DNA from: Burkholderiales bacterium
GTDB lineage: Bacteria; Pseudomonadota; Gammaproteobacteria; Burkholderiales; Burkholderiaceae_C
Assembly: GCA_016703325.1 (NCBI GenBank)
Contig: JADJCH010000007.1
Location: forward strand, 130,193 to 194,192
Length of the DNA stretch: 64,000 nt
Direction of reading: 5' to 3'
In this document: positions 34,829 to 44,475 of the stretch, piece by piece
Numbering within the stretch: position 1 is the stretch's first letter
How the letters are laid out: every line of letters begins with the position of its first letter
Position numbers and translations under genes: made by a program
Notes under the pieces: generated by a model
Databases searched by the model: none
Seen by the model: only the letters and a program-made list of their open reading frames with translations
Told to the model about the DNA's origin: nothing

Positions 34829-36007
34829 TCAGCGCTCCACGGTCAGGGCCACGCCCATGCCGCCGCCGATGCACAGCGAGGCGATGCCCTTCCTGGCGTC
34901 GCGGCGCTGCATTTCATGCAGCAGCGTCACCAGGATGCGGCAGCCGGAAGCGCCGATCGGGTGGCCGATGGCGATGGCGCCACCGTTGACGTTGACCTTG
35001 CTGGTGTCCCAGCCCATTTCCTTGTGCACTGCACAGGCCTGGGCCGCGAAGGCTTCGTTGATCTCGAGCAGGTCGAGATCGGCCGCAGACCAGCCGGCAC
35101 GCTGCAGCGCACGGCGGGCCGCCGGCACCGGGCCCATGCCCATGATGGCGGGGTCCAGGCCGGCGCTGGCGTAGCTGGCGATGCGCGCCAGGGGCTTGAG
35201 GCCCAGGGCGGCGGCCTTGGCCGCGCTCATCACCATCACCGCGGCAGCGCCGTCGTTGATGCCTGAGGCGTTGCCGGCGGTGACCGAGCCGGCCTTGTCG
35301 AAGGCGGGCTTCAGACCGGCCAGGCCTTCCAGGCTGGACTTGCGGTTCAGGAACTCGTCGGTGTCAAACACCACCGGGTCGCCCTTGCGCTGCGGGATGC
35401 TGATGCCGACGATTTCGTCCTTGAACCTGCCCGCATCCTGGGCGGCCGCGGCCTTCTGCTGCGAGGCCAGCGCCAGGGCATCCTGGTCTTCGCGGCTGAT
35501 GCCGTATTGCTTGGCGACGTTCTCGGCGGTGATGCCCATGTGGTACTTGTTGTACACGTCCCACAGGCCGTCGTTGATCATGGTGTCGACCAGCTTGGTG
35601 TCGCCCATGCGTGCGCCGTTGCGGCTGTTCATCAACACGTGCGGGGAGGCGCTCATGTTCTCCTGGCCGCCGGCGATGACGATCTCGCTGTCGCCGTCGC
35701 GGATGGCCTGCGCGGCCAGCATCACCGCCTTCAGGCCGGAGCCGCAGACCTTGTTGATGGTCATCGCGGGCACGGCGTTGGGCAGGCCGGACTTGATGAC
35801 GGTCTGGCGCGCCGGGTTCTGACCCGAGCCGGCGGTGAGCACCTGGCCGAGGATGACTTCCCCGATCTGATCCCCGGCCAGCCCGGTACGGGCGAGCAGG
35901 CCCTGGATGACGGCGGCGCCCAGATCAGGGGCTGCGATGCCGGCGAGCGAGCCGCCGAACTTGCCCACCGCGGTGCGAGCGGCGGCGACGATGACGATGT
36001 CGGTCAT
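34829..36007 (-). CDS. phaA: Acetyl-CoA acetyltransferase (β-ketothiolase)
   Basis: 392 aa from ATG 36007 (MTDIVIVAAARTAVGKFGG), the standard thiolase start; the longer frame begins in the phaC-phaA gap. The acyl-accepting Cys is in INKVCGSGLKAV, the catalytic His in GHPIGASG, and the second Cys in CIGGGMG. It condenses two acetyl-CoA to acetoacetyl-CoA. Middle gene of the pha operon; 127 bp separate it from phaB. Confidence 0.97.
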   Translation of the reverse strand: MTDIVIVAAARTAVGKFGGSLAGIAAPDLGAAVIQGLLARTGLAGDQIGEVILGQVLTAGSGQNPARQTVIKSGLPNAVPAMTINKVCGSGLKAVMLAAQAIRDGDSEIVIAGGQENMSASPHVLMNSRNGARMGDTKLVDTMINDGLWDVYNKYHMGITAENVAKQYGISREDQDALALASQQKAAAAQDAGRFKDEIVGISIPQRKGDPVVFDTDEFLNRKSSLEGLAGLKPAFDKAGSVTAGNASGINDGAAAVMVMSAAKAAALGLKPLARIASYASAGLDPAIMGMGPVPAARRALQRAGWSAADLDLLEINEAFAAQACAVHKEMGWDTSKVNVNGGAIAIGHPIGASGCRILVTLLHEMQRRDARKGIASLCIGGGMGVALTVER

Positions 36008-36065
36008 GAATGTTTCCTTGCGATCACGGAACTGGAAAAGCGGCCAAGAGTATCGCCCAGTCACG

Positions 36066-36089
36066 GCCCTGGCAGGGCCCTGCCAGGGC
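36066..36089. repeat. Perfect 24-bp palindrome in the phaC-phaA gap
   Basis: A fully self-complementary 24-bp GC-rich sequence centred on AGGGCCCT lies 5 bp after the phaC stop. With no T-run it is not a full terminator. In RNA it would form a strong hairpin that could protect the phaC message or lower phaA/phaB expression. Confidence 0.85.
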
Positions 36090-36094
36090 AACGC

Positions 36095-37852
36095 TCAGCC
36101 GGCCTTCTGCTTCACGTAGCGACCCGGCGCCGGCTCGATGGCCTTGTGGCTGCGGTTGCCGAACGATTTCGGCGCTGCCTTGAGCTTGCCGCCGTTCGGG
36201 TTCAACCAGTCGGTCCACTCGGTCCACCAGCTGCCGGGCACCGAGGTGGCTCCTTCCAGCCACTGCTGTGCAGAGCCCGACAGGTCGTCGTTCTTCCAGT
36301 AGTTGCGCTTCTTCTTCGCAGGCGGGTTGATGACGCCGGCGATGTGCCCGGATGCACCCAGCACGTAGCGCAGCGGCCCCTTGAGGATGCGCGTGTTCAG
36401 GTAGGCCGAATCCCAGGGCACGATGTGGTCTTCACGCGAGGCGTAAACGAACGCAGGGCATTCGATTGCACCCAGGTTCACCTTCTCGCCGCAGACGGTC
36501 AATGCGCCTGGCACCTTGAGCTTGTCTTCCAGGTAGGTGTGGCGCAGGTACCAGCAGTACATCGGCCCGGGCAGGTTGGTGCCGTCGGAATTCCAGTACA
36601 GCAGGTCGAAAGGCGGCGGCGCCTCGCCCTTCAGGTAGTTACCGACCACGTAGTTCCACACCAGGTCGTTCGGGCGCAGGAAGCTGAACGTGGTGGCCAG
36701 CTCCTTGCCCTTGAGCAGGCCCGGGCCGCCAGGGGCATCGGCGCCGATGCTCATCTCACGCAGTCGCACGCTGGTCTCGTCGACGAAAAGGTCCAGCACG
36801 CCGGTGGCACTGAAGTCCAGGAAGGAAGTCAGCATGGTCAGGCTGGCGGCCGGCTGCTCGCCGCGCGCAGCCAGCACCGCCAGGGCGGTGGCCAGCAGGG
36901 TACCGCCGACGCAGAAACCCAGCGTGTTCATCGTAGGGGAGCCGCTGATCTCCTGCACCACCCGCACGGCGCGGATCACGGCATCCTCGATGTAGTCGTC
37001 CCAGCTCTTGCCGGCGAGGCTCTCGTCGACGTTGCGCCAGCTCACCACGAACAGTCGGTGGCCCTGTTCCACCGTGTACCGGATCAGCGAGTTCTCCGGC
37101 TGCAGGTCCATGATGTAGAACTTGTTGATGCAAGGCGGCACGAAGAGCATCGGCTTGTCGTACACCTTGTCGGTCAACGGCTTGTATTCGATCAGCTGGA
37201 ACAGCTCGTTCTCGAACACCACGGCGCCTTCGGTGGTAGCGACGTTGCGACCCACTTCGAACACCGATTCGTCGGTCTGCGACACATGGCCCTGCTGCAG
37301 ATCCTTGACCAGCAGCGCCATGCCCTGAGACAGGCTCTCGCCCTTCGTATCCAGGGCCTTCTTCTGTGCGTCCGCGTTCAGGGCCAGGAAGTTGGAGGGC
37401 GCTGCCGCATCGATCCACTGCTGCACCGCAAAGCGCACGCGCGCCTTGGTCTTTTCATCGCCCTGCACCGCTTCGGCCAGCTCCATCAGGGTGCGGGCGT
37501 TGAGCAGGTAATTGGCAGCGGCAAAACCCGCCATCGGGTTGGAGGCCCAGGCGTCGGACGAGAAGCGGCGGTCGCCCTTGAGCTCCGCAGAACCTGCCCC
37601 GGCGCTGAGGCTGCTGTTCCACAGCCCGGCGGCCTGGCGCAGGTACTCGGCCTGGATGCGCGCGAGCTCGGTCGGCGCGATTTTCAGGTCGGCAAAGGCC
37701 TGCAGAGCAGGCCCCAGGCTGCTGCCCAGTGCGCTCACCTGCTGACCGAGTTTGCCGGTGTCCGGCAGGCCGGGCAGGTTGAAGGGGCTGGCGCCAGCGC
37801 CCGCGCCCATCAACCCAGGAATGCCCCAGGGGGCAAAATTCGTAGCTTGCAT
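36095..37852 (-). CDS. phaC: Class I poly(R)-hydroxyalkanoate synthase
   Basis: 585 aa from ATG 37852 (MQATNFAPWG). The lipase-like box GFCVGGT with the catalytic Cys lies near residue 312. Conserved PhaC segments include VGRNVATTEGAVVFENELFQLIEY, PPCINKFYIMDLQPENSLIRY, YLRHTYLEDKL, and the C-terminal ASGHIAGVINPP with the catalytic His. It polymerises 3-hydroxyacyl-CoA into granules. The frame is open further upstream, but the conserved N-terminus and length of class I enzymes support 37852. First gene of the operon. Confidence 0.96.
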   Translation of the reverse strand: MQATNFAPWGIPGLMGAGAGASPFNLPGLPDTGKLGQQVSALGSSLGPALQAFADLKIAPTELARIQAEYLRQAAGLWNSSLSAGAGSAELKGDRRFSSDAWASNPMAGFAAANYLLNARTLMELAEAVQGDEKTKARVRFAVQQWIDAAAPSNFLALNADAQKKALDTKGESLSQGMALLVKDLQQGHVSQTDESVFEVGRNVATTEGAVVFENELFQLIEYKPLTDKVYDKPMLFVPPCINKFYIMDLQPENSLIRYTVEQGHRLFVVSWRNVDESLAGKSWDDYIEDAVIRAVRVVQEISGSPTMNTLGFCVGGTLLATALAVLAARGEQPAASLTMLTSFLDFSATGVLDLFVDETSVRLREMSIGADAPGGPGLLKGKELATTFSFLRPNDLVWNYVVGNYLKGEAPPPFDLLYWNSDGTNLPGPMYCWYLRHTYLEDKLKVPGALTVCGEKVNLGAIECPAFVYASREDHIVPWDSAYLNTRILKGPLRYVLGASGHIAGVINPPAKKKRNYWKNDDLSGSAQQWLEGATSVPGSWWTEWTDWLNPNGGKLKAAPKSFGNRSHKAIEPAPGRYVKQKAG

Positions 37853-38000
37853 CGTCTCCACTCCACCTCGGGATTGCGCCGAATCAAAATCTTCGCACCG
37901 CCAGTATCCCAGACGAGGATTGTCGTCAGGACGGCTTGCACGAAACTTTTCAGCGCCCATCCCCCCACCCCGACACCACACGCGCCGACGGAACCCACTC

Positions 38001-38294
38001 ATGTACCTGATCGCCATTGCCTGGATGTACGTGGCCCTGATGATGTCCCTGGCCGAGGGCTTCAGCCCGAATGGCACCTGGCTGGGCGCGTTTTTCACGC
38101 TTCTGATGTACGGCGTCGGTCCGGTGAGCCTGCTGATGTACCTGCTCGGCACCCCAGGACGTCGCCGTCTGCGTCAACGCGCCCAGGCACAGGCAGAGTC
38201 GCAGGCCGAGGCTCAAGTGCAGGCAGATTCGACCGGCCTCATGCTCTCGGATCCCGGCAAGCCGTCGTCAGCCCTGAAGCCAGATCAGCGCTGA
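38001..38294 (+). CDS. Small predicted membrane protein
   Basis: 97 aa. Two hydrophobic helices (about residues 2-20 and 28-50; IAIAWMYVALMMSLAE and GAFFTLLMYGVGPVSLLMYLLG) are followed by a basic turn (PGRRRLRQR) and a hydrophilic glutamine/alanine-rich tail. This layout is common in conserved Burkholderiales proteins next to pha genes or pgeF; function unknown. It diverges from phaC and overlaps the convergent pgeF gene by 27 bp at its 3' end. Confidence 0.7.
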   Translation: MYLIAIAWMYVALMMSLAEGFSPNGTWLGAFFTLLMYGVGPVSLLMYLLGTPGRRRLRQRAQAQAESQAEAQVQADSTGLMLSDPGKPSSALKPDQR

Positions 38295-39110
38295 CATTCG
38301 CCCGGTGCGCGGGCTGCGCCGATACGAGAAGCAGTGGACCGCGTTGGTGTGGGTGCACCAACCCGCCGTGCCGTCGTTGCCGCCCACCGCGGTCAGGCCC
38401 GCGGCGCGCAGCCGGTCTCGCCCCAGGCCCGGCAGGTCGGCCCACCACTTGTCCTGACCCGCTGGATCACGGCCGACCGGCCTGAATCGCGGGTTCGTGC
38501 CGGCCCCCTCCCGGAGAGGGCCCACCCCCGCACCGCCGAACGCGGCTATCACATCGGCCCCCACCTCGAAGGCCGCCGGCCCGATGCAAGGCCCCAACCA
38601 GGCCTCGACGTCTTCCGGCCCGGTGCCGGCCAGTGCGCACAGACGCTCCAGCGCGGCTTCCACGACGCCACCGGCCAGGCCCCGCCAGCCGGCATGGGCC
38701 GCTGCCACGGCGCGCCCCCGCCGGTCAGCCATCAGAACCGGCAGGCAGTCGGCCACCTGGATCTCGCAGACCCGCCCAGGGCGATCGGTGACACAGGCAT
38801 CGGCCACAGCCTGCGGCAGCATCCCTTGAGGATCCTCCAGAGAAGCCTCGCCCACCTCATGCACCGCCACACCATGGACCTGATCCAGACGCACCAGGGG
38901 CCTGCCCACGCGGTCAAGCAGGGCCTGCCGGTTGGCGAGGACGGCTCTGTCATCGTCCCCGATGCCCGGCTTCAGATTGAAGCTGTCGAAGGGCGAGAGC
39001 CCAACACCACCCTGCCGACCGGTCATCAGCGCGGCCACCCGGGGCGACGTGAACCGGGGCAGCCACCATCCGGCAGGCAGCGTGGCCGAAGTCACCTCAG
39101 CTCTCCGCAT
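38268..39110 (-). CDS. pgeF: Peptidoglycan editing factor PgeF (YfiH/laccase-domain)
   Basis: 280 aa. The zinc ligands of the family are visible: the His of LDQVHG, the Cys of VADCLPVLMAD and the His of AHAGWRGLAGGVVE. FDSFNLKPGIGDD at the N-terminus is also typical. Once called polyphenol oxidase, it is now linked to removal of wrongly placed residues from peptidoglycan precursors. In many Burkholderiales it follows the pseudouridine synthase rluD; that gene is not here. It overlaps maiA by 14 nt on the same strand. Confidence 0.92.
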   Translation of the reverse strand: MRRAEVTSATLPAGWWLPRFTSPRVAALMTGRQGGVGLSPFDSFNLKPGIGDDDRAVLANRQALLDRVGRPLVRLDQVHGVAVHEVGEASLEDPQGMLPQAVADACVTDRPGRVCEIQVADCLPVLMADRRGRAVAAAHAGWRGLAGGVVEAALERLCALAGTGPEDVEAWLGPCIGPAAFEVGADVIAAFGGAGVGPLREGAGTNPRFRPVGRDPAGQDKWWADLPGLGRDRLRAAGLTAVGGNDGTAGWCTHTNAVHCFSYRRSPRTGRMSALIWLQG

Positions 39111-39738
39111 CAGGACACGCAGAGGGCTGCGCCGCCTGGAAGGCCGGCAAGGCCATGCACCGATCGAAGATGGCCATCAGGGTGGGCACGTGGTCGAGGC
39201 GGCAATCGAAGCGCTGCGCATTGAAGATCTGCGGCACCAGCAGGCAGTCGGCCAGACCGGGCTGATCCGCATGGCAGAACAGACCCGTCTGCCCGTCGGC
39301 CAGCAGGCGGCGCTCCACCGCTTCCAGGCCGGTCTCCACCCAATGCCGGTACCAGGCGTTCTTGGCGTCCTCGGTTGCACGCAGCTCCTTGACCAGGTAG
39401 CGCAGCACCCGCAGGTTGTTGAGCGGGTGGATCTCGCAGGCGATGTCCTGGGCGATGGCCCTCACCCGGGCGCGCCCGAATGAATCGGCAGGCAGCAGCG
39501 GCGGCTGTGGATGGGTCTCTTCCAGATACTCGATGATGGCCAGCGACTGACTCAGAGACTGCCCGTCTTCAACGAGGAGCGGCACCAGCCGATTGGAGGA
39601 CCGGGTTGCGTAGTCCCCCTCCAGTTGCTCATTGCGCACCAGATGCACCGGCCGGTAGTCGTAGGCCAGCCCCTTCAGCGCCAGGGCGATGCGCACTCGA
39701 AACGATGCCGAAGAGCGGAAATAGTTGTAGAGCTCCAC
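39097..39738 (-). CDS. maiA: Maleylacetoacetate isomerase (zeta-class GST)
   Basis: 213 aa. The zeta-class signature SSASFRVRIALALKGL with the catalytic Ser/Cys region (here SSAS), then LVPLLVEDGQSLSQSLAIIEYLEE (glutathione site) and GLADCLLVPQIFNAQRFDC. It isomerises maleylacetoacetate in tyrosine/homogentisate breakdown using glutathione. The start is the GTG at 39738 (VELYNYFRSS), preceded by AGGAG at good spacing; the frame stays open far upstream but without homology. Confidence 0.9.
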   Translation of the reverse strand: MELYNYFRSSASFRVRIALALKGLAYDYRPVHLVRNEQLEGDYATRSSNRLVPLLVEDGQSLSQSLAIIEYLEETHPQPPLLPADSFGRARVRAIAQDIACEIHPLNNLRVLRYLVKELRATEDAKNAWYRHWVETGLEAVERRLLADGQTGLFCHADQPGLADCLLVPQIFNAQRFDCRLDHVPTLMAIFDRCMALPAFQAAQPSACPDAES

Positions 39739-39843
39739 CGAAACGCACTCCTCTCGTGAAAACCTGCTGGCCCTCGCCGAACGGCAGGCGGCCGGCTGCT
39801 GCGGCGGACGATGATGCCACGGGGCTCGCGATAAACTGGCCGC

Positions 39844-40389
39844 ATGCATCTTTCGCGTCGCATCAAGCACTGCCGGGAGTGCGGCAGCCCGGTGGACTAC
39901 CGGATCCCGGCCGACGACAACCGCGAGCGCGCCACCTGCCGCGCCTGCGAGATGGTGCATTACGAGAATCCGCTGAACGTGGTTGGCACCTTGCCGGTGT
40001 GGCAGGACCAGGTGCTGCTGTGCCGCCGCAACATCGAGCCCCGCCGCGGTCTGTGGACCTTGCCTGCTGGATTCATGGAGCTGGGCGAGACCACCTCGGA
40101 AGGTGCCGTGCGCGAGACCGCGGAGGAGGCCGGCGCCCACATCGAGCTGCTGCCGCTGTTCACCGTCATCAATGTGGTGCCGGCCGGGCAGGTGCACTTC
40201 TTCTACCGGGCCACCCTGTTGGACACCCAGTTCGACCCGGGGCCGGAAACCATCGAAGTCGGACTGTTCCGACAATCCGAGATTCCCTGGGAGGAGCTGG
40301 CCTTCCGCACGGTGAAACTGACCTTGCAGCACTACTTCGAGGACGCCCGTCGGGGCCAATTCGGCATGCACTGCCGAGACATCGCCTGA
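39844..40389 (+). CDS. NUDIX hydrolase with N-terminal zinc ribbon
   Basis: 181 aa. The NUDIX box is complete: GFMELGETTSEGAVRETAEEAG. An N-terminal zinc ribbon (CRECGSPVDY...CRACEMVHYENP) as in NudC-like and ADP-ribose pyrophosphatase-like members. Hydrolyses a nucleoside diphosphate linked to another moiety; exact substrate unknown. It diverges from maiA and lies 16 nt upstream of the secretion ABC gene, though a functional link is doubtful. Confidence 0.9.
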   Translation: MHLSRRIKHCRECGSPVDYRIPADDNRERATCRACEMVHYENPLNVVGTLPVWQDQVLLCRRNIEPRRGLWTLPAGFMELGETTSEGAVRETAEEAGAHIELLPLFTVINVVPAGQVHFFYRATLLDTQFDPGPETIEVGLFRQSEIPWEELAFRTVKLTLQHYFEDARRGQFGMHCRDIA

Positions 40390-40405
40390 ACGCCGACCGG
40401 CACCG

Positions 40406-42706
40406 ATGACCACCTCCACCCCGCGCAACACGCGCCCGGCGCCCGGCCCCCGTCCCGGCGTCACCTCCACACGGCCAGCCCCCCCTGCTGCCCCCACGCC
40501 AGAACAGGCCTCCGCGAACGAGCAGGTGGACTCGACGCTGGAAGACCCGGCCGCCGCGGACCCCCCCGCTTCCCGGCTGAGGGAGGATCTGCTCAATCCG
40601 GACCCGCTGCTGGACTGCCTGCTGGAAGTTTGCCGACTGCACGGTGTGAGCAGCTCGCGTGCGGCCCTGACCTCCGGCCTGCCGCTGCAGGACGGGCTGC
40701 TCACGGTCAGCCTGGTCGAGCGGGCCGCCGCACGGGCCGGCATGGCCGTGCGGCTGCAACGCGCCCGACCCAACCGCATCGACGTCGCCACGCTGCCGGC
40801 CATCCTGCTGCTCAATGGCAATGACGCCTGCGTGTTGCTCGGCTGGAACCGCGACGGTGACGCCCGGGTGCTGATGCCCGAAACCGGCCAGGGCGCGGTG
40901 CTGATGCCGCGGCGCGAACTGGCGCGGCGCTACACCGGCATCACGCTGTTCGTGCGACCGCACTTCCGCTTCGATGAGCGCAGCCCGGAAGCACGCCCGA
41001 CCCGCAAGGGACACTGGTTCTGGAGCGCCATCGCCAGCCAGCGGGGTGTCTACCGGGATGTGCTCTGGGCGGCCTTTCTGGTCAACGTCTTTGCCCTGGC
41101 CTTCCCGATCTTCACGATGAACGTGTACGACCGGGTGGTGCCCAACCATGCGGTCGAAACCCTGTGGGTGCTGTCGCTGGGGCTGTTGCTGGTGCTCGGG
41201 GCGGATTTCTACCTGCGGCTGCTGCGCAGCCATTTTGTGGACGAGGCCAGTGCCCGCATCGACCTGCGGCTGTCCTCGCACCTGCTCGAACGGGTGCTGG
41301 CGATGCGCCTGGAACACCGCCCGGCCTCGGTCGGTTCGTTTGCGGCCAACCTGCGCGGCTATGAGCAGGTGCGCGATTTCATCGCCTCCTCCACGGTGAC
41401 GGCACTGGTGGATCTGCCGTTCATGCTGCTGTTCATCGCCGCGCTGGCCTGGATCTCGCCCTGGCTGGTGCTGCCGGTGCTGGCTGCCTTCGGCGTGATC
41501 CTGGTGGTGGGCTTCATCCTCCAGCACCGACTGCATGAGTTGGCCCAGACCACCTACCAGGCCGGAGCCCAGCGCAACGCCACGCTGGTGGAGGCGCTGT
41601 CGGGCATCGAGACCATCAAAACCCAGGCCGCCGAGTCGGTGATGCAGGCGCGCTGGGAGCGCAACAACCAGTTCCTGGCCCACACCCAGGTGCGCATGCG
41701 CGAGCTGGCCGGCAAGGCCAACTACGGCACCGCAACCCTGACGCAGCTGGTGACGTTGTCGATCGTGCTGATCGGTGTGTTGCTGATCTCGCAGCGCGAG
41801 CTCACCATGGGCGCATTGATCGCCTCCACCGCGCTGGCCTCGCGGGCACTGGCACCGGCCGGCCAGATCGTCGCGCTGCTGATGCAGTACCAGGGCGCCC
41901 GCACGGCACTGCAGTCGCTGGACAAGGTCATGGCCCAGCCGGTGGAACGCGAAGAGGGGCAGAACTTCCTGCACCGCCGCGAACTCAAGGGCGACATCGA
42001 ACTGCGCAACCTGCGTTTTGCCTATCCCGGCCGGGACGATGCGGTGCTCGACGGCATCAACCTGCGCATCGCCGCGGGTGAACGGGTGGCGCTGATCGGC
42101 CGGGTGGGTTCGGGCAAGACCACCTTGCAAAAGCTCATGCTGGGGCTGTACCAGCCCACCGAAGGTGCAGTGCTGCTCGATGGCATCGACCTGCGGCAAC
42201 TGGACCCGGCGGATGTGCGCCGCAACCTGGCTTACGTCTCACAGGACGTCATGCTGTTCTACGGCACGCTGCGCGAGAACATCACCATGGGCCTGCCCTA
42301 CGCGGACGACCAGGCGGTCGTCGCCGCGGCGGACACGGCCTGCCTGCTGGACTTCGTCAATCGCCACCCGCGCGGGTTCGATCTGCAGGTGGGTGAACGC
42401 GGCGATCTGCTCTCAGGCGGGCAACGCCAGGCGGTGGGCATCGCCCGGGCCGTGCTGCATCACGCACCGATCCTGCTGCTGGACGAACCCACCAGCGCGA
42501 TGGACTTCTCCACCGAGGCGCAGATCACCCGCAAGGTGTCCGAGTTCGCCGCCGGCAAGACGGTGGTGCTGGTGACCCACCGCACCTCCATGCTGGCGCT
42601 GGTCAACCGGGTGATCGTGGTCGACGGCGGACGCATCGTCGCCGACGGGCCGCGTGACCGCATACTGGAAGCCCTGCAGGCCGGGCGAATCGCGAGGGCC
42701 GCCTGA
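40406..42706 (+). CDS. Type I secretion ABC permease/ATPase (LapB-like)
   Basis: 766 aa. A disordered proline-rich N-terminus (1-60), a C39-like domain (about 70-185) that lacks the catalytic Cys (so it binds rather than cuts the substrate), six membrane segments (about 210-480), then the ATPase: Walker A GRVGSGKTT near 564, signature LSGGQRQAVGIARA near 669, Walker B ILLLDEPTSAMD near 689. It exports the giant adhesin encoded next. Its stop overlaps the HlyD start. No outer membrane TolC/LapE gene is in the window. Confidence 0.93.
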   Translation: MTTSTPRNTRPAPGPRPGVTSTRPAPPAAPTPEQASANEQVDSTLEDPAAADPPASRLREDLLNPDPLLDCLLEVCRLHGVSSSRAALTSGLPLQDGLLTVSLVERAAARAGMAVRLQRARPNRIDVATLPAILLLNGNDACVLLGWNRDGDARVLMPETGQGAVLMPRRELARRYTGITLFVRPHFRFDERSPEARPTRKGHWFWSAIASQRGVYRDVLWAAFLVNVFALAFPIFTMNVYDRVVPNHAVETLWVLSLGLLLVLGADFYLRLLRSHFVDEASARIDLRLSSHLLERVLAMRLEHRPASVGSFAANLRGYEQVRDFIASSTVTALVDLPFMLLFIAALAWISPWLVLPVLAAFGVILVVGFILQHRLHELAQTTYQAGAQRNATLVEALSGIETIKTQAAESVMQARWERNNQFLAHTQVRMRELAGKANYGTATLTQLVTLSIVLIGVLLISQRELTMGALIASTALASRALAPAGQIVALLMQYQGARTALQSLDKVMAQPVEREEGQNFLHRRELKGDIELRNLRFAYPGRDDAVLDGINLRIAAGERVALIGRVGSGKTTLQKLMLGLYQPTEGAVLLDGIDLRQLDPADVRRNLAYVSQDVMLFYGTLRENITMGLPYADDQAVVAAADTACLLDFVNRHPRGFDLQVGERGDLLSGGQRQAVGIARAVLHHAPILLLDEPTSAMDFSTEAQITRKVSEFAAGKTVVLVTHRTSMLALVNRVIVVDGGRIVADGPRDRILEALQAGRIARAA

Positions 42707-44133
42707 TGAACGAGAGGCTGCTCAACGCCGGTCGGCGGGTGTTCGGTACCCTGGAGACGCTGCGTCAGCGCATCGAACCCCTGAGCTCCCGGGTGCTGGG
42801 CCCCACCGTGACCAACGCCCGGGCGGCCAAGGAGGCGATCAACTACGAGCTGGAGGCCGACGAGCTGCTCAACCTGGAACGCACCGCCCGAGCGCAGCGC
42901 ATCGTGCGGGTGGCCGTTGCCGTGGTGCTGCTGTTGATCCTCTGGTCGGCGTTTGCATCGATCGACGAAGTGACCCGCGGGGAAGGCAAGGTCATCCCTT
43001 CCCGCCAGCTGCAGGTGGTGCAGTCGCTCGATGGCGGCGTGGTTTCCGAAATTCTGGTGCGCGAGGGCCAGGAGGTGGATGCCGGCCAGATGCTGCTGCG
43101 CATCGACGAAACCCGCGCCACCTCCGGCGTGCGCGAAAGTGCGGCCCAGGCTTTTGCCCTGCGGGTCAAGCAGGCCCGCCTGAAGGCGCTGGGTGAGGGA
43201 GTGGCCTTCCTGCCACCGGCGGCCCGTGCGGGCGATGTCGAAGAGCAGCGCATCATCGACGAGGAGCGCAATCTCTACCAATCGCGGGTGTCGGAACTCA
43301 ACTCCAACATATCGATCAGCCGCCAGCAACTGCTGCAAAGGGAACAGGAATTGACCGAAGCCCGCGCACGCCGCGCCGCCGCGCAGCGCACGCTGGATAT
43401 CTCCCGCCAGGAGTTGACCAAAACCCGCCCGCTGCTGCGCTCCGGCGCCATCTCGGAGGTGGAGGTGCTGCGGCTGGAACGGGAAGTCAGCCGGGCCCAG
43501 GGTGACGTGGAACAGACCACCGCACAGATTGCCCGGGTGCAGGCCGCCATCGGCGAGGCACAGCGCAAAATCTCCGAAATCGAATTGACCTTCCGAAACG
43601 AGGCCCGCAAGGAGCTGTCCGAAGTGCTGGGCCGGCTGAATACCCTCAACGAAGGGGCAGTGGCCCTGGCCGACAAGGTCAGCAAGGCCCAGGTCAAATC
43701 CCCGGTGCGCGGCAGGGTGCAGCGCCTGCTGGCCAATACCATCGGCGGGGTGGTGCAACCCGGCAAGGACATCGTCGAGATCGTGCCGCTGGACGATGCG
43801 CTGGTGCTGGAGGCCCGGGTCCAACCCAAGGACATCGCCTTCATCCACCCAGGCCAGACGGCCACCGTCAAGTTCACGGCCTACGACTTCTCGATATACG
43901 GCGGCCTGTCGGCCAAGGTGGAGAACATCAGCCCGGATACCCAGGTCGACGAGCGCGGCAATGCCTTCTATGTGGTCAGGGTCCGCACCGATGAGGTTCA
44001 TTTCGATGACACGAAGCCCATCATTCCGGGCATGACGGCGGAGGTCGATATCCTCACCGGCAAAAAAACTGTCCTGTCGTACCTGCTCAAGCCCGTTCTC
44101 AAAGCCAAGGCCTACGCGCTTCGGGAGCGCTGA
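42706..44133 (+). CDS. HlyD-family membrane fusion protein (LapC-like)
   Basis: 475 aa. One membrane helix (about 66-86, VRVAVAVVLLLILWSAFASI) after a cytosolic N-terminus, then DEVTRGEGKVIPSRQLQVVQSLDGGVVSEILVREGQEVDAGQ (lipoyl half), a long periplasmic coiled coil (about 180-330) and the C-terminal β-barrel VKSPVRGRVQRLL...GMTAEVDILTGKKTVLSYLLKPV. It bridges the ABC exporter and an outer membrane TolC-type channel. The start overlaps the ABC gene by ATGA-like coupling. Confidence 0.94.
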   Translation: MNERLLNAGRRVFGTLETLRQRIEPLSSRVLGPTVTNARAAKEAINYELEADELLNLERTARAQRIVRVAVAVVLLLILWSAFASIDEVTRGEGKVIPSRQLQVVQSLDGGVVSEILVREGQEVDAGQMLLRIDETRATSGVRESAAQAFALRVKQARLKALGEGVAFLPPAARAGDVEEQRIIDEERNLYQSRVSELNSNISISRQQLLQREQELTEARARRAAAQRTLDISRQELTKTRPLLRSGAISEVEVLRLEREVSRAQGDVEQTTAQIARVQAAIGEAQRKISEIELTFRNEARKELSEVLGRLNTLNEGAVALADKVSKAQVKSPVRGRVQRLLANTIGGVVQPGKDIVEIVPLDDALVLEARVQPKDIAFIHPGQTATVKFTAYDFSIYGGLSAKVENISPDTQVDERGNAFYVVRVRTDEVHFDDTKPIIPGMTAEVDILTGKKTVLSYLLKPVLKAKAYALRER

Positions 44134-44475
44134 GTCACTCTCGCCAGCGCGACTTCCATTGGTCGCCCCAGATGAGTCCTGATCGGCGCAAGACATCTTC
44201 CGGGTGGTTCCATTGCGCCCCGGATCTGCATCTCTTCCAGTTCAGTAGTGCACTCACCCCCCAAGCCGGCAGGGGATTCGTTTCCGAATCGTCACGGTTT
44301 GTCATTGCGGGCCACTGCCCCCTTATCGAATCGGGACGGCAAGGTTATCCTTGCGGGAATTGCCATTTGCCGGAAGGCATCGGCGACTTGCCTGCGGTAA
44401 ATCGACCGCAGCGCAGCGACCCGGAAACCCCGGCCGGGGGATGACCCCGATCCGACCGCATTCGAAAGGTTCTCC
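44134..44475 (+). promoter_or_regulatory. Leader region of the adhesin gene
   Basis: 342 bp without a gene between the fusion protein and the adhesin. It holds small inverted repeats, for example GATTCG/CGAATC at 44275-44290, and an AAAGGT ribosome site before the adhesin ATG. The length suggests a separate promoter for the adhesin, but no riboswitch fold was recognised. Confidence 0.4.

Noticed and set aside
35507..38485. 992-codon open frame opposite phaA and phaC
   Set aside because: Shadow frame; the opposite strand carries well-known enzymes with catalytic motifs.
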